Assembly (NCBI GenBank): GCA_947624785.1
Contig: CANQLV010000002.1
Location: 1-64,000, forward strand
Source of the DNA: Akkermansia muciniphila
Lineage (GTDB): Bacteria > Verrucomicrobiota > Verrucomicrobiia > Verrucomicrobiales > Akkermansiaceae
Length of the DNA stretch: 64,000 nucleotides
Reading direction: 5' to 3'
In this document: piece after piece, positions 35,209 to 43,843 of the stretch
Numbering within the stretch: the stretch's first letter is position 1
How the letters are laid out: every line of letters begins with the position of its first letter
Notes under the pieces: generated by a model
What the model was told of the DNA's origin: nothing
The model's input: only the letters and a program-made list of their open reading frames with translations
Database searches by the model: none
Made by a program: the position numbers and the translations under genes

Positions 35209-36363
35209 GTGATTTACTGGGACAACAACGCCACCACTCCGCTGGACCCGGAGGTTTATGCGGCCATGGAGCCGTTTTTAAAGGAACGGTTTTTCAACCC
35301 GTCCGCCGGTTACGGCTGCGCCGGGAGCGTGCGCGAGGCGGTGGAGGAAGCCCGTGCGGATGTTGCCGCCCTGCTGGGCGCGCTTCCCTCGGAAATTGTG
35401 TTTACCTCCGGCGGCACGGAGGCCACCAATATGGCGTTCCGGCAGATGGCCGGGGAACGGGCCGGGGGAATAGGCGTGCTTTCCACGGATCATGACGCCT
35501 CCCTGAAAACCGCCGCGGCGCTGGGCCGCGGCCGAGTCTGCCCGGTGGACCGGGAAGGCCGCGCAGTCCCGGAAGAATGGGAGGCCATGTGCGCGGCTGG
35601 GGTGTCCGGCGTTTCCTTTGCCTGGGCCAATAACGAGACGGGCGCGTTGCAGGATGCGGCGGCTTTGTGTTCCGCCGCCCGGCGGCATGGGGCGTCCGTG
35701 CATCTGGACATGGTGCAGTGTGCCGGGAAAATCCCCGTGGACCTGCACGGGATGGAGGTGGATTACGCTTCCGTATCCGCCCACAAGTTCCATGGCCCCA
35801 AGGGGGCGGGCTGTCTGTACAGGCGGTCGGGTGCTGGCTTTTCCCCCTTGCTGTTCGGCGGAGGGCAGGAGCACGGGTTGAGGTCCGGCACGGAGAATGT
35901 GCCGGGGATCATCGGCTTTGGAGCCGCGGCGCGCGCGGCATTGAGGCATTTGGAGGAGGACGCTGGAAGGCTGGCCCGGCTGCGGGATTCCTTTGAGTCC
36001 CTCCTGCGGGCACAGGTGGACGGCGTGACGGTGCATTCCGGAGGGATGGAACGCATTCCGAATACTTCCAACCTGGCGTTTGACGGATGCACGGCGGAGG
36101 CGCTGATGCTGCTGCTGGAGCCTGCGGGAGTGCTGTGCTCGGCGGGGTCCGCCTGCCACACGCTGCAGCCCATGCCTTCCCACGTGCTGGTGGCCATGGG
36201 TCTTTCTGACGAAGCGGTGCGTTCCTCCCTGCGTTTTTCCCTGTCTTTCATGACGACGCAGGAGGAAGTGGAGCAGGCTGTAGCCCTGGTGGCGTCCGCC
36301 GTCCGCAAGGTGCGCGGCGTTCAGTCTTCACGGACCGGACCGGTGCTTGTGTATAAGCCGTAG
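35209..36363 (+). CDS. Cysteine desulfurase (NifS/IscS-like)
   Basis: 384 aa from a GTG at 35209 giving VIYWDNNATTPLDPEV, the normal start of NifS-type proteins; a longer frame from 35140 is less likely. It has GGTEATN, the PLP lysine in SAHKFHGPKGAG and the persulfide Cys loop LCSAGSACHT. It mobilises sulfur from cysteine, probably for the SufBCD scaffold encoded at 17-21 kb and for thiolated tRNA. It stands alone, divergent from coaB. Confidence 0.9.
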   Translation: MIYWDNNATTPLDPEVYAAMEPFLKERFFNPSAGYGCAGSVREAVEEARADVAALLGALPSEIVFTSGGTEATNMAFRQMAGERAGGIGVLSTDHDASLKTAAALGRGRVCPVDREGRAVPEEWEAMCAAGVSGVSFAWANNETGALQDAAALCSAARRHGASVHLDMVQCAGKIPVDLHGMEVDYASVSAHKFHGPKGAGCLYRRSGAGFSPLLFGGGQEHGLRSGTENVPGIIGFGAAARAALRHLEEDAGRLARLRDSFESLLRAQVDGVTVHSGGMERIPNTSNLAFDGCTAEALMLLLEPAGVLCSAGSACHTLQPMPSHVLVAMGLSDEAVRSSLRFSLSFMTTQEEVEQAVALVASAVRKVRGVQSSRTGPVLVYKP

Positions 36364-36633
36364 CGACGGTTTTTCCGGAGAAGGCGGATAGCGGGGAAAG
36401 GACGGCGCGTTCTTTCCTCCCGCCGTTTGCCGCCCTGGATTCAGGAAGTCGCCGATGGCCCGGCCCGGTTGCGGCAGGACGTTGGAAACGTAAGGGAAAA
36501 GAGGAGATCAAGCCATGGCCGTGCCCATCCTTTTTTCGCCGTGGAGCAAGACTTTCTTTCTTGAGCTTTGTGGACGCTCCATGCTAATTTATATAGAATC
36601 TGAAAGGAATTATTACGTACCTGTCGTGGATGT

Positions 36634-37077
36634 ATGAAGATAGAACATTACCAGAACAAGGATGAAACGGAGGTCCTGAATATTTGGCTGAAAGCGTCCG
36701 AACAGGCCCATGCTTTTGCTGGGGTGGGATTCTGGTGCGGCCTGGTGGAGGAAATGAAGCAAGTGTACCTGCCCAGGGCGCGTACATGGGTATGCCGGGA
36801 CGGCGGCGGCGTGGTCGGGTTTGCCTGCCTGGTGGGGGAAGGAGAGCTGGCCGCCCTGTTCGTGGCTCCGGAACGGCAGTGCGAAGGAATAGGCACGGCG
36901 CTGCTGGACTGGGTGAAGGAGCGCAGCAAGGGGATGCTGACGGTGGGCGTTTACGAGGAGAACGCCCGCGCCCGCGCGTTCTACAGGCGCGGAGGATTTG
37001 AGGAGATCGGCTCCAGGGATGACGAGCTGACAGGAAGCCGGGAGTACCGGATGGAATGGAAAAGAGAAAATACCTGA
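36634..37077 (+). CDS. GNAT acetyltransferase, YjaB-like
   Basis: 147 aa. It matches YjaB/YhhY-type GNATs with LPRARTWVC, VGFACLVGEGELAALFVAPERQCEGIGTALLDWV (acetyl-CoA site R/QCEGIG) and VGVYEENARARAFYRRGGFEEIG. Substrate unknown. A plausible promoter (TTGTGG 36568-36573, TATATA 36590-36595, spacer 16) stands upstream. The preceding 270 bases hold no supported gene. Confidence 0.85.
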   Translation: MKIEHYQNKDETEVLNIWLKASEQAHAFAGVGFWCGLVEEMKQVYLPRARTWVCRDGGGVVGFACLVGEGELAALFVAPERQCEGIGTALLDWVKERSKGMLTVGVYEENARARAFYRRGGFEEIGSRDDELTGSREYRMEWKRENT

Positions 37078-37084
37078 TAACAAT

Positions 37085-37116
37085 AAAAAAGGCGGAGGTT
37101 TCAATGAACCTCCGCC
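37085..37116 (-). terminator. Rho-independent terminator of the DeoR gene
   Basis: A 10-bp perfect stem pairs 37091-37100 with 37107-37116 around a 6-base loop, followed on the minus strand by six U (37085-37090). It lies 20 bases past the DeoR stop and also sits just after the convergent GNAT gene. Confidence 0.88.
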
Positions 37117-37135
37117 CCGGTGAAGCAGATAAGCG

Positions 37136-37885
37136 TCAGGCAAGTTCCACCTTGACGCCGCTCTTCTCAACTTGGTCAGCCATTTCAGGAGAAAGGGCTT
37201 CATCAGTGATGAGCATGGAGATCTGTGAGGGCGCAACGGTATAGAATGCCGGGTTGTTCGCTACGCTGGTGGACGGCATGGCGATGATGACCTTGGCATC
37301 CGGAGGGATGACGCTCTTGATGAATTCGGATTGCAGCATGTTCTTGTATCCGGCGCCATGCTTGGGGGAGTAGCAGTCCGGCGTCAGTACGACCATGTCA
37401 ATGCTCAGGGAACCTGCGGCCTTGGCGGCTTCCTGTCCCACATAGACCAGGGCCTCGCGGTCGAAGCGTCCGCCCGTGCAGTAGAAGCTCAGGTTCGGAA
37501 TGCCTTCAAGCCGGGTCAGCAGCGTGGGATTGTTGGAAACCACGTGCGTGTCCCTGGAATTGATGTGGTTGCAGATCTGGTAGCCCATGGTGCTGCTGTC
37601 AATGAACATGACCACGGAAGCGGGGATGTTCTGGACGGCTTTTTTTGCAATCCTTATGGAAACGTCGTCTTGAGTGACAATGTCTTCATGAAGGGATTTA
37701 TGGGTAAGCGCCAGAGCGCCGCCGTGGACGCGCTTGAGAAAGCCGCGTTTCTCAAGGTTGATCAAATCATTACGGACCGTTTCATCCGTGACCTTCATCT
37801 GTTTGGCCAGAGCAATGGTTCTTGCGGCTCCATGTTCGGCCAGCGTTTTCAGAATGAACTCTTTACGTTGGGATGCTAAATACAT
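37136..37885 (-). CDS. DeoR-family transcriptional regulator
   Basis: 249 aa. The N-terminal HTH reads LASQRKEFILKTLAEHGAARTIALAKQMKVTDETVRNDLINLEKRGFLKRVHGG, the standard DeoR signature. The sensor domain has VVMFIDSSTMGYQICNHI and VVSNNPTLLTRLE, expected to bind a phosphorylated sugar. No sugar operon adjoins it, so its targets are elsewhere or itself. Two palindromes upstream (37898-37909 and 37972-37984) are candidate operators. Confidence 0.92.
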   Translation of the reverse strand: MYLASQRKEFILKTLAEHGAARTIALAKQMKVTDETVRNDLINLEKRGFLKRVHGGALALTHKSLHEDIVTQDDVSIRIAKKAVQNIPASVVMFIDSSTMGYQICNHINSRDTHVVSNNPTLLTRLEGIPNLSFYCTGGRFDREALVYVGQEAAKAAGSLSIDMVVLTPDCYSPKHGAGYKNMLQSEFIKSVIPPDAKVIIAMPSTSVANNPAFYTVAPSQISMLITDEALSPEMADQVEKSGVKVELA

Positions 37886-37897
37886 TGGGTTCTGTTT

Positions 37898-37984
37898 TTC
37901 TATATAGAATGTTTACACGTTCTAGGTGTTAAGTTGTTTTCTAACAATTTTTCACTATCCCAGTCAAGCGTTAGAAATTCTAAG
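37898..37984. promoter_or_regulatory. Candidate operators upstream of the DeoR gene
   Basis: TTCTATATAGAA (37898-37909) is a perfect 12-base palindrome 12 bases before the DeoR start. TTAGAAATTCTAA (37972-37984) is a 13-base palindrome 60 bases further upstream. Both share TTCTA/TAGAA half-sites, which fits repeated DeoR binding and autoregulation. The whole 37886-38100 interval is AT-rich and without a gene. Confidence 0.4.
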
Positions 37985-38100
37985 TTTTGATTGTTATTGT
38001 GAATAATGCAGATTTTGTAATAATGGGACAATTGAATACCGAGAAATGTACAAAAATAATTTTATGATGCACAAACTAGTTATCGGTATGACAGAGTTTA

Positions 38101-39444
38101 TCAATCTGGAATGATAATGGATGCCGGATCAAAGTTGGGAGTGGGGAACGTGAGCTGGAGATGGCGCAGTTTTTCCACCATCAGGCGGGCGACGACGAGG
38201 TTCCTGTACCATTTTCGGTCTGCCGGAATGATGTACCAGGGAGCGTCCGGAGTGGACGTTTTTTCAATGAGATCCTGATAAGCCGTTTGGAATTCGTCCC
38301 AGCGGTTCCGGTCATCCAGGTCGTCCATGCAGAACTTCCAAAGTTTGTCCGGATCCTGAAGCCTGGATTCCAGCCGTCTTTTCTGTTCCGCCTTGGAAAT
38401 ATTCAGGAACAGCTTGATGATGACGGTGCCTTCTTCCGCAAGCATGGATTCAAAATCCAGAACGTGCTTGTAACGGCGCTTCCAGACGGGGTCCGGGAAG
38501 ATTTTTTTCACGCGGACGGCGATGATGTCTTCGTAATGGGAACGGTTGAAGATGGCGATCTGCCCCTTGGCGGGCACTTCCTTGTGCACGCGCCACAGGA
38601 AGTCGTGGTCCAGTTCTTCAATGGTGGGTTTTTTAAAGGGAACCACGTGCAGCCCCTGCGGATCCACCCGGGAGAAGACATGCTTGACGCAGCCGTCCTT
38701 GCCGCCTGCGTCCATGGCCTGGAGAATGACGAGAACCCTGTGCTTGTGCTGGGCGAAGAGCTTTTTCTGCAATTCCTGCAGTTCTTCCCTCAGCTTGTCG
38801 AATTCAACCAGGGATTCTTCCTTGGTTCCGGAGAAGAGAGATTTGTCATCCGGAGAATAATCCTTTAAACGCAGTTTTTTGCCCGGAGGCACCAGGTAAC
38901 GGTTCATTGTATGCGAAGTTAATGTTGAAGAAGCGGGAGAGGAGGTGGAAGGGGGGGGCATGGCGGCGAGTTTGGCCGGAAAGCCCGGCCCGAAGAATTG
39001 CTGAAGGGCGTCCTTGATGACTTTCCTTTTGAATTTGGGGAACATCTCCAGCTTGAGGTCCTGGAGGGGAATCCATTTCGTTTTTGAAAATTCGGGGCTG
39101 CGGTGCAGGTCCGTCTTGGGGCGCCTGGCTTTGCAGCGCACCAGGAAGTAGGTCTGTTCCTGGCCTATCCAGCGCGTGACTTTACGGTTGCCGGAGGGGT
39201 ATTTGTAACGCAGGCCGGGGAGGCGGCTGACGATGGTGTATTCCGTGGGGCGCAGGCCCACTTCCTCCCATACTTCCCGCGCGAGCGCCCGTTCAATGCT
39301 TTCATTTTTAATGACGCCTCCCTGCGGAAAGTGCCAGTACGGGTTGCGGCCGTTGTCCTTGCCCAGCAGCACGTAGCCGTCAGCGTCCATGATGACGGCC
39401 GCTGCGTTGAGTCTCCAGTTTTTGGCTGTAGAGGGAGTGTCCAT
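38101..39444 (-). CDS. Nudix hydrolase-polyphosphate kinase 2 fusion
   Basis: 447 aa in two domains. Residues 8-157 are an RppH-like Nudix hydrolase with a perfect Nudix box at 42-64 (GGVIKNE, then REVWEEVGL) preceded by YWHFPQ. Residues 181-447 are a PPK2 domain with VILQAMDAGGKDGCVKHVF, IAIFNRSHYEDIIAVRV and FLNISKAEQKRRL. A Ser/Thr/Pro linker of about 23 residues joins them. Met180 (ATG at 38907) could start a separate PPK2. The protein may couple hydrolysis of capped RNA or NpnN to polyphosphate-driven rephosphorylation, which is inference. It follows the TPR gene by 14 bases in a minus-strand cluster. Confidence 0.88.
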   Translation of the reverse strand: MDTPSTAKNWRLNAAAVIMDADGYVLLGKDNGRNPYWHFPQGGVIKNESIERALAREVWEEVGLRPTEYTIVSRLPGLRYKYPSGNRKVTRWIGQEQTYFLVRCKARRPKTDLHRSPEFSKTKWIPLQDLKLEMFPKFKRKVIKDALQQFFGPGFPAKLAAMPPPSTSSPASSTLTSHTMNRYLVPPGKKLRLKDYSPDDKSLFSGTKEESLVEFDKLREELQELQKKLFAQHKHRVLVILQAMDAGGKDGCVKHVFSRVDPQGLHVVPFKKPTIEELDHDFLWRVHKEVPAKGQIAIFNRSHYEDIIAVRVKKIFPDPVWKRRYKHVLDFESMLAEEGTVIIKLFLNISKAEQKRRLESRLQDPDKLWKFCMDDLDDRNRWDEFQTAYQDLIEKTSTPDAPWYIIPADRKWYRNLVVARLMVEKLRHLQLTFPTPNFDPASIIIPD

Positions 39445-39458
39445 GACGGGAGGGAGGC

Positions 39459-42122
39459 TTAACTGGCGGTTTGAACCGGCGTTTCCGGCTTTCCGGTTTC
39501 CGGAGCGGCATTTTCCGGTTCATCCTGCCAGATGAAGTGCTCCAGCTGGATGCGGCGCGCATAGGCCGCCGCTTCCCTGGCTCTGGGTCCGGAAGTCTGC
39601 GCCAGTTTTTTAGCCAGCGCCAGGGCGCCGTCCCAGTCCTGGAGCTGGCCCAGCAAGCGGATGGAGGCGAACCCGGCATTGTAGAACCAGTGCCAGTCCC
39701 GGCGCTTGTTGGCGGAACTGCCGCTGGGCGTATGGGCCAGGATGGAAGCGTAGTCGTCCAGCGCCTTTTTCTGGTCGTTCATCCGCTCGTAGAATTGGGC
39801 CCGCTGGGTGAGGGCCTTGAATTTCCAGGCCAGGCCCAGGTTGGGGGTGTTCAGAATTTCCGTGCACAGGTTGATGGCCTTGCGGAGGGTGTCCGAGTGG
39901 GTGTCTTCCTTCGTCACCCAGGCGTCCGCCTGGATGGAGAGGGCCAGCAGGCGCATGTAGCGCGGAAGGGGGGAGGAAAGCAGGTTTTCCAGAGCGGCGA
40001 TGCATTGGTCCGCTTCTCCCATGCGCAGCAGGACGGAGGCTTCTTCTATCCTGGCGGGCTGCGCAAAGGGGGTATTCCCCGCTCCCAGGGTTTTGAAGAT
40101 GTTCAGGGCGGCTTTCAGCGTGTTGCCGGTGTTGCTTTGCTGGGCGGCTTTTCCGGCCAGGAAGAGGGCCGCTGCCTGGAGGGGGCTGCCCGGGTATTTG
40201 GAGGGGAAGGGCTGGAGGACAAGCTGCGCTTCATGGAAGTCCCCGTTTTTGTACAGGAGTTCCCCCAGCTTGAGATAGAGCATGTCCGCCTGTTTGCCTT
40301 CCGCATCCAGGGCGATGGCCTGGCGGCAGGCCTGGATGGCGCTTGGCCATTCCTGCCGGCTTTCCGCTTCCAGGATGTTCAGCCGTGCAAGCTGCATGGT
40401 CTGTTCCGGAGTCAGCTGTTCTTTTTCCAGCGGCGGAAGAACGGCCTGCACGGTTTCAAGGTCCGGCGGGTTGAGGTTCAGGGCCACTTCCGCCTGGTCC
40501 AGCCGGGCCTGGGTTTTCAGGGCCGGGTCTGTCGCCAGGGCCACGAAGGCCGCCAGCAGTTCGGGAGCCTGGGGGGTCATTCTTTTGGCGGCGTAATGGG
40601 CCTGTTCAAAGAGGATGTGTTCCCGGAGCTGGGCAGAGCCGGCGGCTTCCTTGGCCAGGGCGGCGGCTCCGGCGGCGTCATTGGCGTTCAGCGCGGCCAG
40701 ATTTTCATTGAAGAGGGCGCTTTCCGCCGTTTTTTCAGAGGCGAGCCGGGCTGCTTCCCGGAAGAGGCTCTGCGCCAGAGGGTAGTCTCCCTTGCGGAAG
40801 GCCAGGGCTCCCTGCTGGAAGACGATGCCGGGGGACGTGCCGGGATATTTGGAGATAAGGCGTTCCGCGTCTTCCACGCGGTTTTTGTCCAGCAGGGCGG
40901 TGATGGTATTCAGGGAAAGGGTCTGGACGGGAAGGCTCTGAGGATATTTGGAGAGCCCTTCCTCCGCCATTTTGACGGCTCCCGCCAGGTCGTCCTTTGC
41001 CAGAAGCAGGCTTCCCATGGCATACATGGCCGCCGGCTGGCGGGCCGCATCCCTGGTGTTCACCCAGCCGGTGAGTTTTTCCAGTGCCTGGGGGTTGATG
41101 CGGAAGATGTCTTCCTCCAGCAGGATGTTGAAAGCGTCCATCAGCAGGGAGGATTCCGATTTGCCGCCAATGAACGCCAGCAGGCGTTCCTCCGCCGTTC
41201 CGGCGGTGTGAGGGGCTTCCTCTTCCTGAGGCTGGGCGCGCGTTTCCTCTTCCGCCTGTTCCGGGTTGTTTTTCTCCCGGACGATTTCCGCCTTGGCGAG
41301 GGCCAGACGGCCCAGATCCCGGATTTTCTCCGGATAGGCCTTGTTGTCCATGACGGCGGCGAAGATTTTTATGGCCTGGTCCAGGTTTCCCTGTTTGTCG
41401 GCCAGTTTGCCTTCCACAAGTTCGGCATAGGAGCGCATGGGCAGGTCCCTGGCCGTGCCGCCGTCCATTCCCGTCTTGAATTGTTCAAGAATGGCGGCGG
41501 CTTCCGCGTAGCGCCCCAGGTTTACCAGAACGTCCGCCAGGAGGACATGCGCCGTCCGGGAGATGGCGGGGGATTCCGCCCGCCCCAGCCTGGTAAGGGC
41601 GTCCAGTAAAAGCTGCCGGTCTTGGAGCTGGCGCGCGAGCTGGGCTTTCAACTGGAGGCCGTAGAGGGAGAGCGGGTCCGTTTCAGGGATGGAGGAAAGT
41701 TTTTCCAGGGCCGTGGTAAAGGAGCCTTTGTTGAAGAGGCCCACCGCCATCCAGTAGGATTTCATGGGGGAGTCCGGAAGCTGTTCCCAGGCGGCCAGCC
41801 CTTCTTCCGTTTTCCTGGCGCGGATCAGGGCTTCCGCCAGGAAGGGGCGGATGAGGTCTTTCTGGGATTCCGGAAGGTTTTTGGAGTTCAGGCATTCCTG
41901 AAAATGCTTGCTGGCTTCCAGGGGCAGGCGCTCTTCCAGGGCTTTCAGACCCTGCTGGTATTTTTTATTTTTCAGAAGTGCCTGCCTGTCCTGTGAGAGG
42001 GGAGCCTCCGGAGGGGGAGCTGCCGCTGCTGCGTGGGTCGCGCCTCCCAGAGTGAGCAGAAAAGCCGCGCAGGATGTAAGAACGGCAAGGGAAAAACGGG
42101 GACTGAAAAAGGTATGCATCAT
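39459..42122 (-). CDS. Large secreted TPR-repeat protein
   Basis: 887 aa. A signal peptide (SLAVLTSCAAFLLTLGGATHAAAAA) is followed by TPR-like helical repeats across nearly the whole length (A-x-x-L-x-x-G, ALEKL, AEAAAILEQF and similar spacing near 34 residues). An acidic low-complexity stretch NPEQAEEETRAQPQEEEA lies near 285-305. The C-terminus is Glu/Pro-rich. It is probably a periplasmic protein-protein scaffold. It lies 7 bases after the M23 peptidase gene, which suggests a cell-wall role. Confidence 0.82.
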   Translation of the reverse strand: MMHTFFSPRFSLAVLTSCAAFLLTLGGATHAAAAAPPPEAPLSQDRQALLKNKKYQQGLKALEERLPLEASKHFQECLNSKNLPESQKDLIRPFLAEALIRARKTEEGLAAWEQLPDSPMKSYWMAVGLFNKGSFTTALEKLSSIPETDPLSLYGLQLKAQLARQLQDRQLLLDALTRLGRAESPAISRTAHVLLADVLVNLGRYAEAAAILEQFKTGMDGGTARDLPMRSYAELVEGKLADKQGNLDQAIKIFAAVMDNKAYPEKIRDLGRLALAKAEIVREKNNPEQAEEETRAQPQEEEAPHTAGTAEERLLAFIGGKSESSLLMDAFNILLEEDIFRINPQALEKLTGWVNTRDAARQPAAMYAMGSLLLAKDDLAGAVKMAEEGLSKYPQSLPVQTLSLNTITALLDKNRVEDAERLISKYPGTSPGIVFQQGALAFRKGDYPLAQSLFREAARLASEKTAESALFNENLAALNANDAAGAAALAKEAAGSAQLREHILFEQAHYAAKRMTPQAPELLAAFVALATDPALKTQARLDQAEVALNLNPPDLETVQAVLPPLEKEQLTPEQTMQLARLNILEAESRQEWPSAIQACRQAIALDAEGKQADMLYLKLGELLYKNGDFHEAQLVLQPFPSKYPGSPLQAAALFLAGKAAQQSNTGNTLKAALNIFKTLGAGNTPFAQPARIEEASVLLRMGEADQCIAALENLLSSPLPRYMRLLALSIQADAWVTKEDTHSDTLRKAINLCTEILNTPNLGLAWKFKALTQRAQFYERMNDQKKALDDYASILAHTPSGSSANKRRDWHWFYNAGFASIRLLGQLQDWDGALALAKKLAQTSGPRAREAAAYARRIQLEHFIWQDEPENAAPETGKPETPVQTAS

Positions 42123-42129
42123 CGTAGGA

Positions 42130-43179
42130 TTATGATTCAGGCCCCATGAAAATGAGCCGGATGTAGCGCTTGCCGGAGGCGGTCAGCTTCGGGTCCTTGC
42201 TGGAGCCGGAAACGCGGTTGCAGGTCCTGTACAGTTGGGAGAAGGGATGAGGAACAGCCCGGATGACGGAGGGTTCCGTGCAGGGCTGGCCGGAGGGCGT
42301 CACGGAAACGGGAACTCCCGTTCCCGTAAAGCTGATTTCCCAGGATTTGGGATTGGCCGGTCCCGGTTTCAGCAGGAAGGGGTAGCGTTTGACAAGATTG
42401 GGCAGGCTTCCGGTAGATGGAGCGCGTACGACGTACTGAACCGGCAGGGAGGAGATATGGCGGGAGAGGGAGAATTCCGCGCCGTCCTTGCACTGCATGA
42501 GGGCGGGGGCCGGGTCAAAACCGGCCAGGTTCAGGCCGTTGTACGCGCCATGGCGGTTGGGGGTGCCCAGTTTCAGGCTGGAATACCAGTTTTCAAAGTC
42601 GTCCTGGAGCTTGAGGCAAAGTTCCAGATGCACATGGGCGCGCGTTTTGTTCAGGCCCGCTCCGGAGTAGCCCAGTCTTCCGATGACGTTGCCGGTGCCT
42701 ACCCGGTCCCCCTCCTTGCAGGAGACGGAAGCCAGATGGGCGTACAGGCTGTAAAGCGGGCCGTCCGGCAATTGGTGTTCAATGACCACATAGCGTCCGT
42801 AGTTGCTGTGGGTGGGGTTGGAGGAGGCGTGGACCACGGTGCCTCCGGCTACGGGATGCACGTCGTCCAGCGGAGTGCCGGAGGCGTCGCGCCTGAGGGG
42901 TTTAATGTCGATGCCCTCATGGAATTTGACGGCTACGGGGCCTGCCTGGGTTCTGACGAGGGTCCGGGTAAAGCCGTAGGCTCCCGCCTCCCAGGGCTGG
43001 GATTTCTTCCCTTCAAAGTTCCGGTCCACATACATGTAGAAGTCCTGCGGACGGTTGTCCAGCAGGGCCGTGTTTTCCGTGGGGAAGCGCACGATAATGT
43101 CCGCCATCAGGAATGGCATGCTCCAGAAGAACAAGAGAATGCCGATCAGGAAAGGGAAGAACTTGCCGTGCATGCTCAT
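42130..43179 (-). CDS. M23-family (LytM-type) peptidase
   Basis: 349 aa with an N-terminal membrane segment (FFPFLIGILLFFWSMPFLMA) acting as signal or anchor. The LytM domain at about 75-205 has the zinc ligands in HEGIDIK (HxxxD) and HVHLE (HxH), with VAGGTVVHAS and YSLYAHLAS between. All catalytic ligands are present, so it is probably an active peptidoglycan endopeptidase in the periplasm. The C-terminal 130 residues have no recognised domain. It lies 15 bases from the lipoprotein gene upstream. Confidence 0.88.
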   Translation of the reverse strand: MSMHGKFFPFLIGILLFFWSMPFLMADIIVRFPTENTALLDNRPQDFYMYVDRNFEGKKSQPWEAGAYGFTRTLVRTQAGPVAVKFHEGIDIKPLRRDASGTPLDDVHPVAGGTVVHASSNPTHSNYGRYVVIEHQLPDGPLYSLYAHLASVSCKEGDRVGTGNVIGRLGYSGAGLNKTRAHVHLELCLKLQDDFENWYSSLKLGTPNRHGAYNGLNLAGFDPAPALMQCKDGAEFSLSRHISSLPVQYVVRAPSTGSLPNLVKRYPFLLKPGPANPKSWEISFTGTGVPVSVTPSGQPCTEPSVIRAVPHPFSQLYRTCNRVSGSSKDPKLTASGKRYIRLIFMGPES

Positions 43180-43194
43180 ACAAGGGGTGCTGGA

Positions 43195-43779
43195 TCAGAT
43201 CCGCCCCCGGCGGGTGCTGACCACGGTACGGTCCTTATGTTCTTCAGGCTCCTTGGCTTCCTTCTTCTCCTGGGTGGGGTCCTTGATGGGAAGAAGGGGC
43301 TTGGTGACGGCAGCCAGCTTGTTGATGGGTTCTTCCCTCTTGGGATCCGCCGGAGGAATGAATTCCGCCATGGCGGCAAGGTCCGCCGGGGAGAAGCCGC
43401 CCATGACGGCCAGTTTGCCGGAGGTAACGGGTTTGTTGTAAAGGCGCAGAGGCTGCATGGCATGGCCGTTGACGACCGGCAGTATCTGCTTGCCGAGGTT
43501 GGCGGCGGTTACTCCTTCCACCCGGCTCTCCAGGCCTTTTCTGACATTGACCACAATGCCGTAGGTATTGTCCTGCGCCGGGAAGGAGTAGTAGGATTCA
43601 ATGTCCTTCTGGGAAATGAAAGGAGCCTTGCTGTAGTAATGCCCGTCCCGCTCAAAGGCGAATTTTTTGCTGTCCGTCGCTCCCGTCTCCATGTGGAAGC
43701 TGACGGGGTATTTGTCCGGGCCGCAGGAGCAGAGCATGAGGGAGCCAAGGAAGAACAGGAGCATTTTCATAATGTCCAT
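43195..43779 (-). CDS. Lipoprotein of unknown function
   Basis: 194 aa from the ATG at 43779 (MDIMKMLLFFLGSLMLCSCG); an ATG at 43770 would also do. LMLCSC is a lipobox. The mature part begins GPDKYPVSFHMETGATDSKKFAFERDG and includes VVNGHAMQPLRLY. The C-terminus is charged with many Lys/Glu (TQEKKEAKEPEEHKDR). No domain recognised. It precedes an M23 peptidase and a TPR protein in a tight cluster. Confidence 0.75.
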   Translation of the reverse strand: MDIMKMLLFFLGSLMLCSCGPDKYPVSFHMETGATDSKKFAFERDGHYYSKAPFISQKDIESYYSFPAQDNTYGIVVNVRKGLESRVEGVTAANLGKQILPVVNGHAMQPLRLYNKPVTSGKLAVMGGFSPADLAAMAEFIPPADPKREEPINKLAAVTKPLLPIKDPTQEKKEAKEPEEHKDRTVVSTRRGRI

Positions 43780-43843
43780 GATAAAAGAATTAGTTCTCCG
43801 GGGGCAAACCAATAAACAGGCATGGAGTAATTTTATGCCGCCG

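Noticed and set aside
39471..41609. A 712-codon open frame antisense to the TPR protein
   Set aside because: Phe/Gly/Arg-rich translation is a mirror of the Ala/Leu/Glu-rich TPR coding frame; no start signal or domain.
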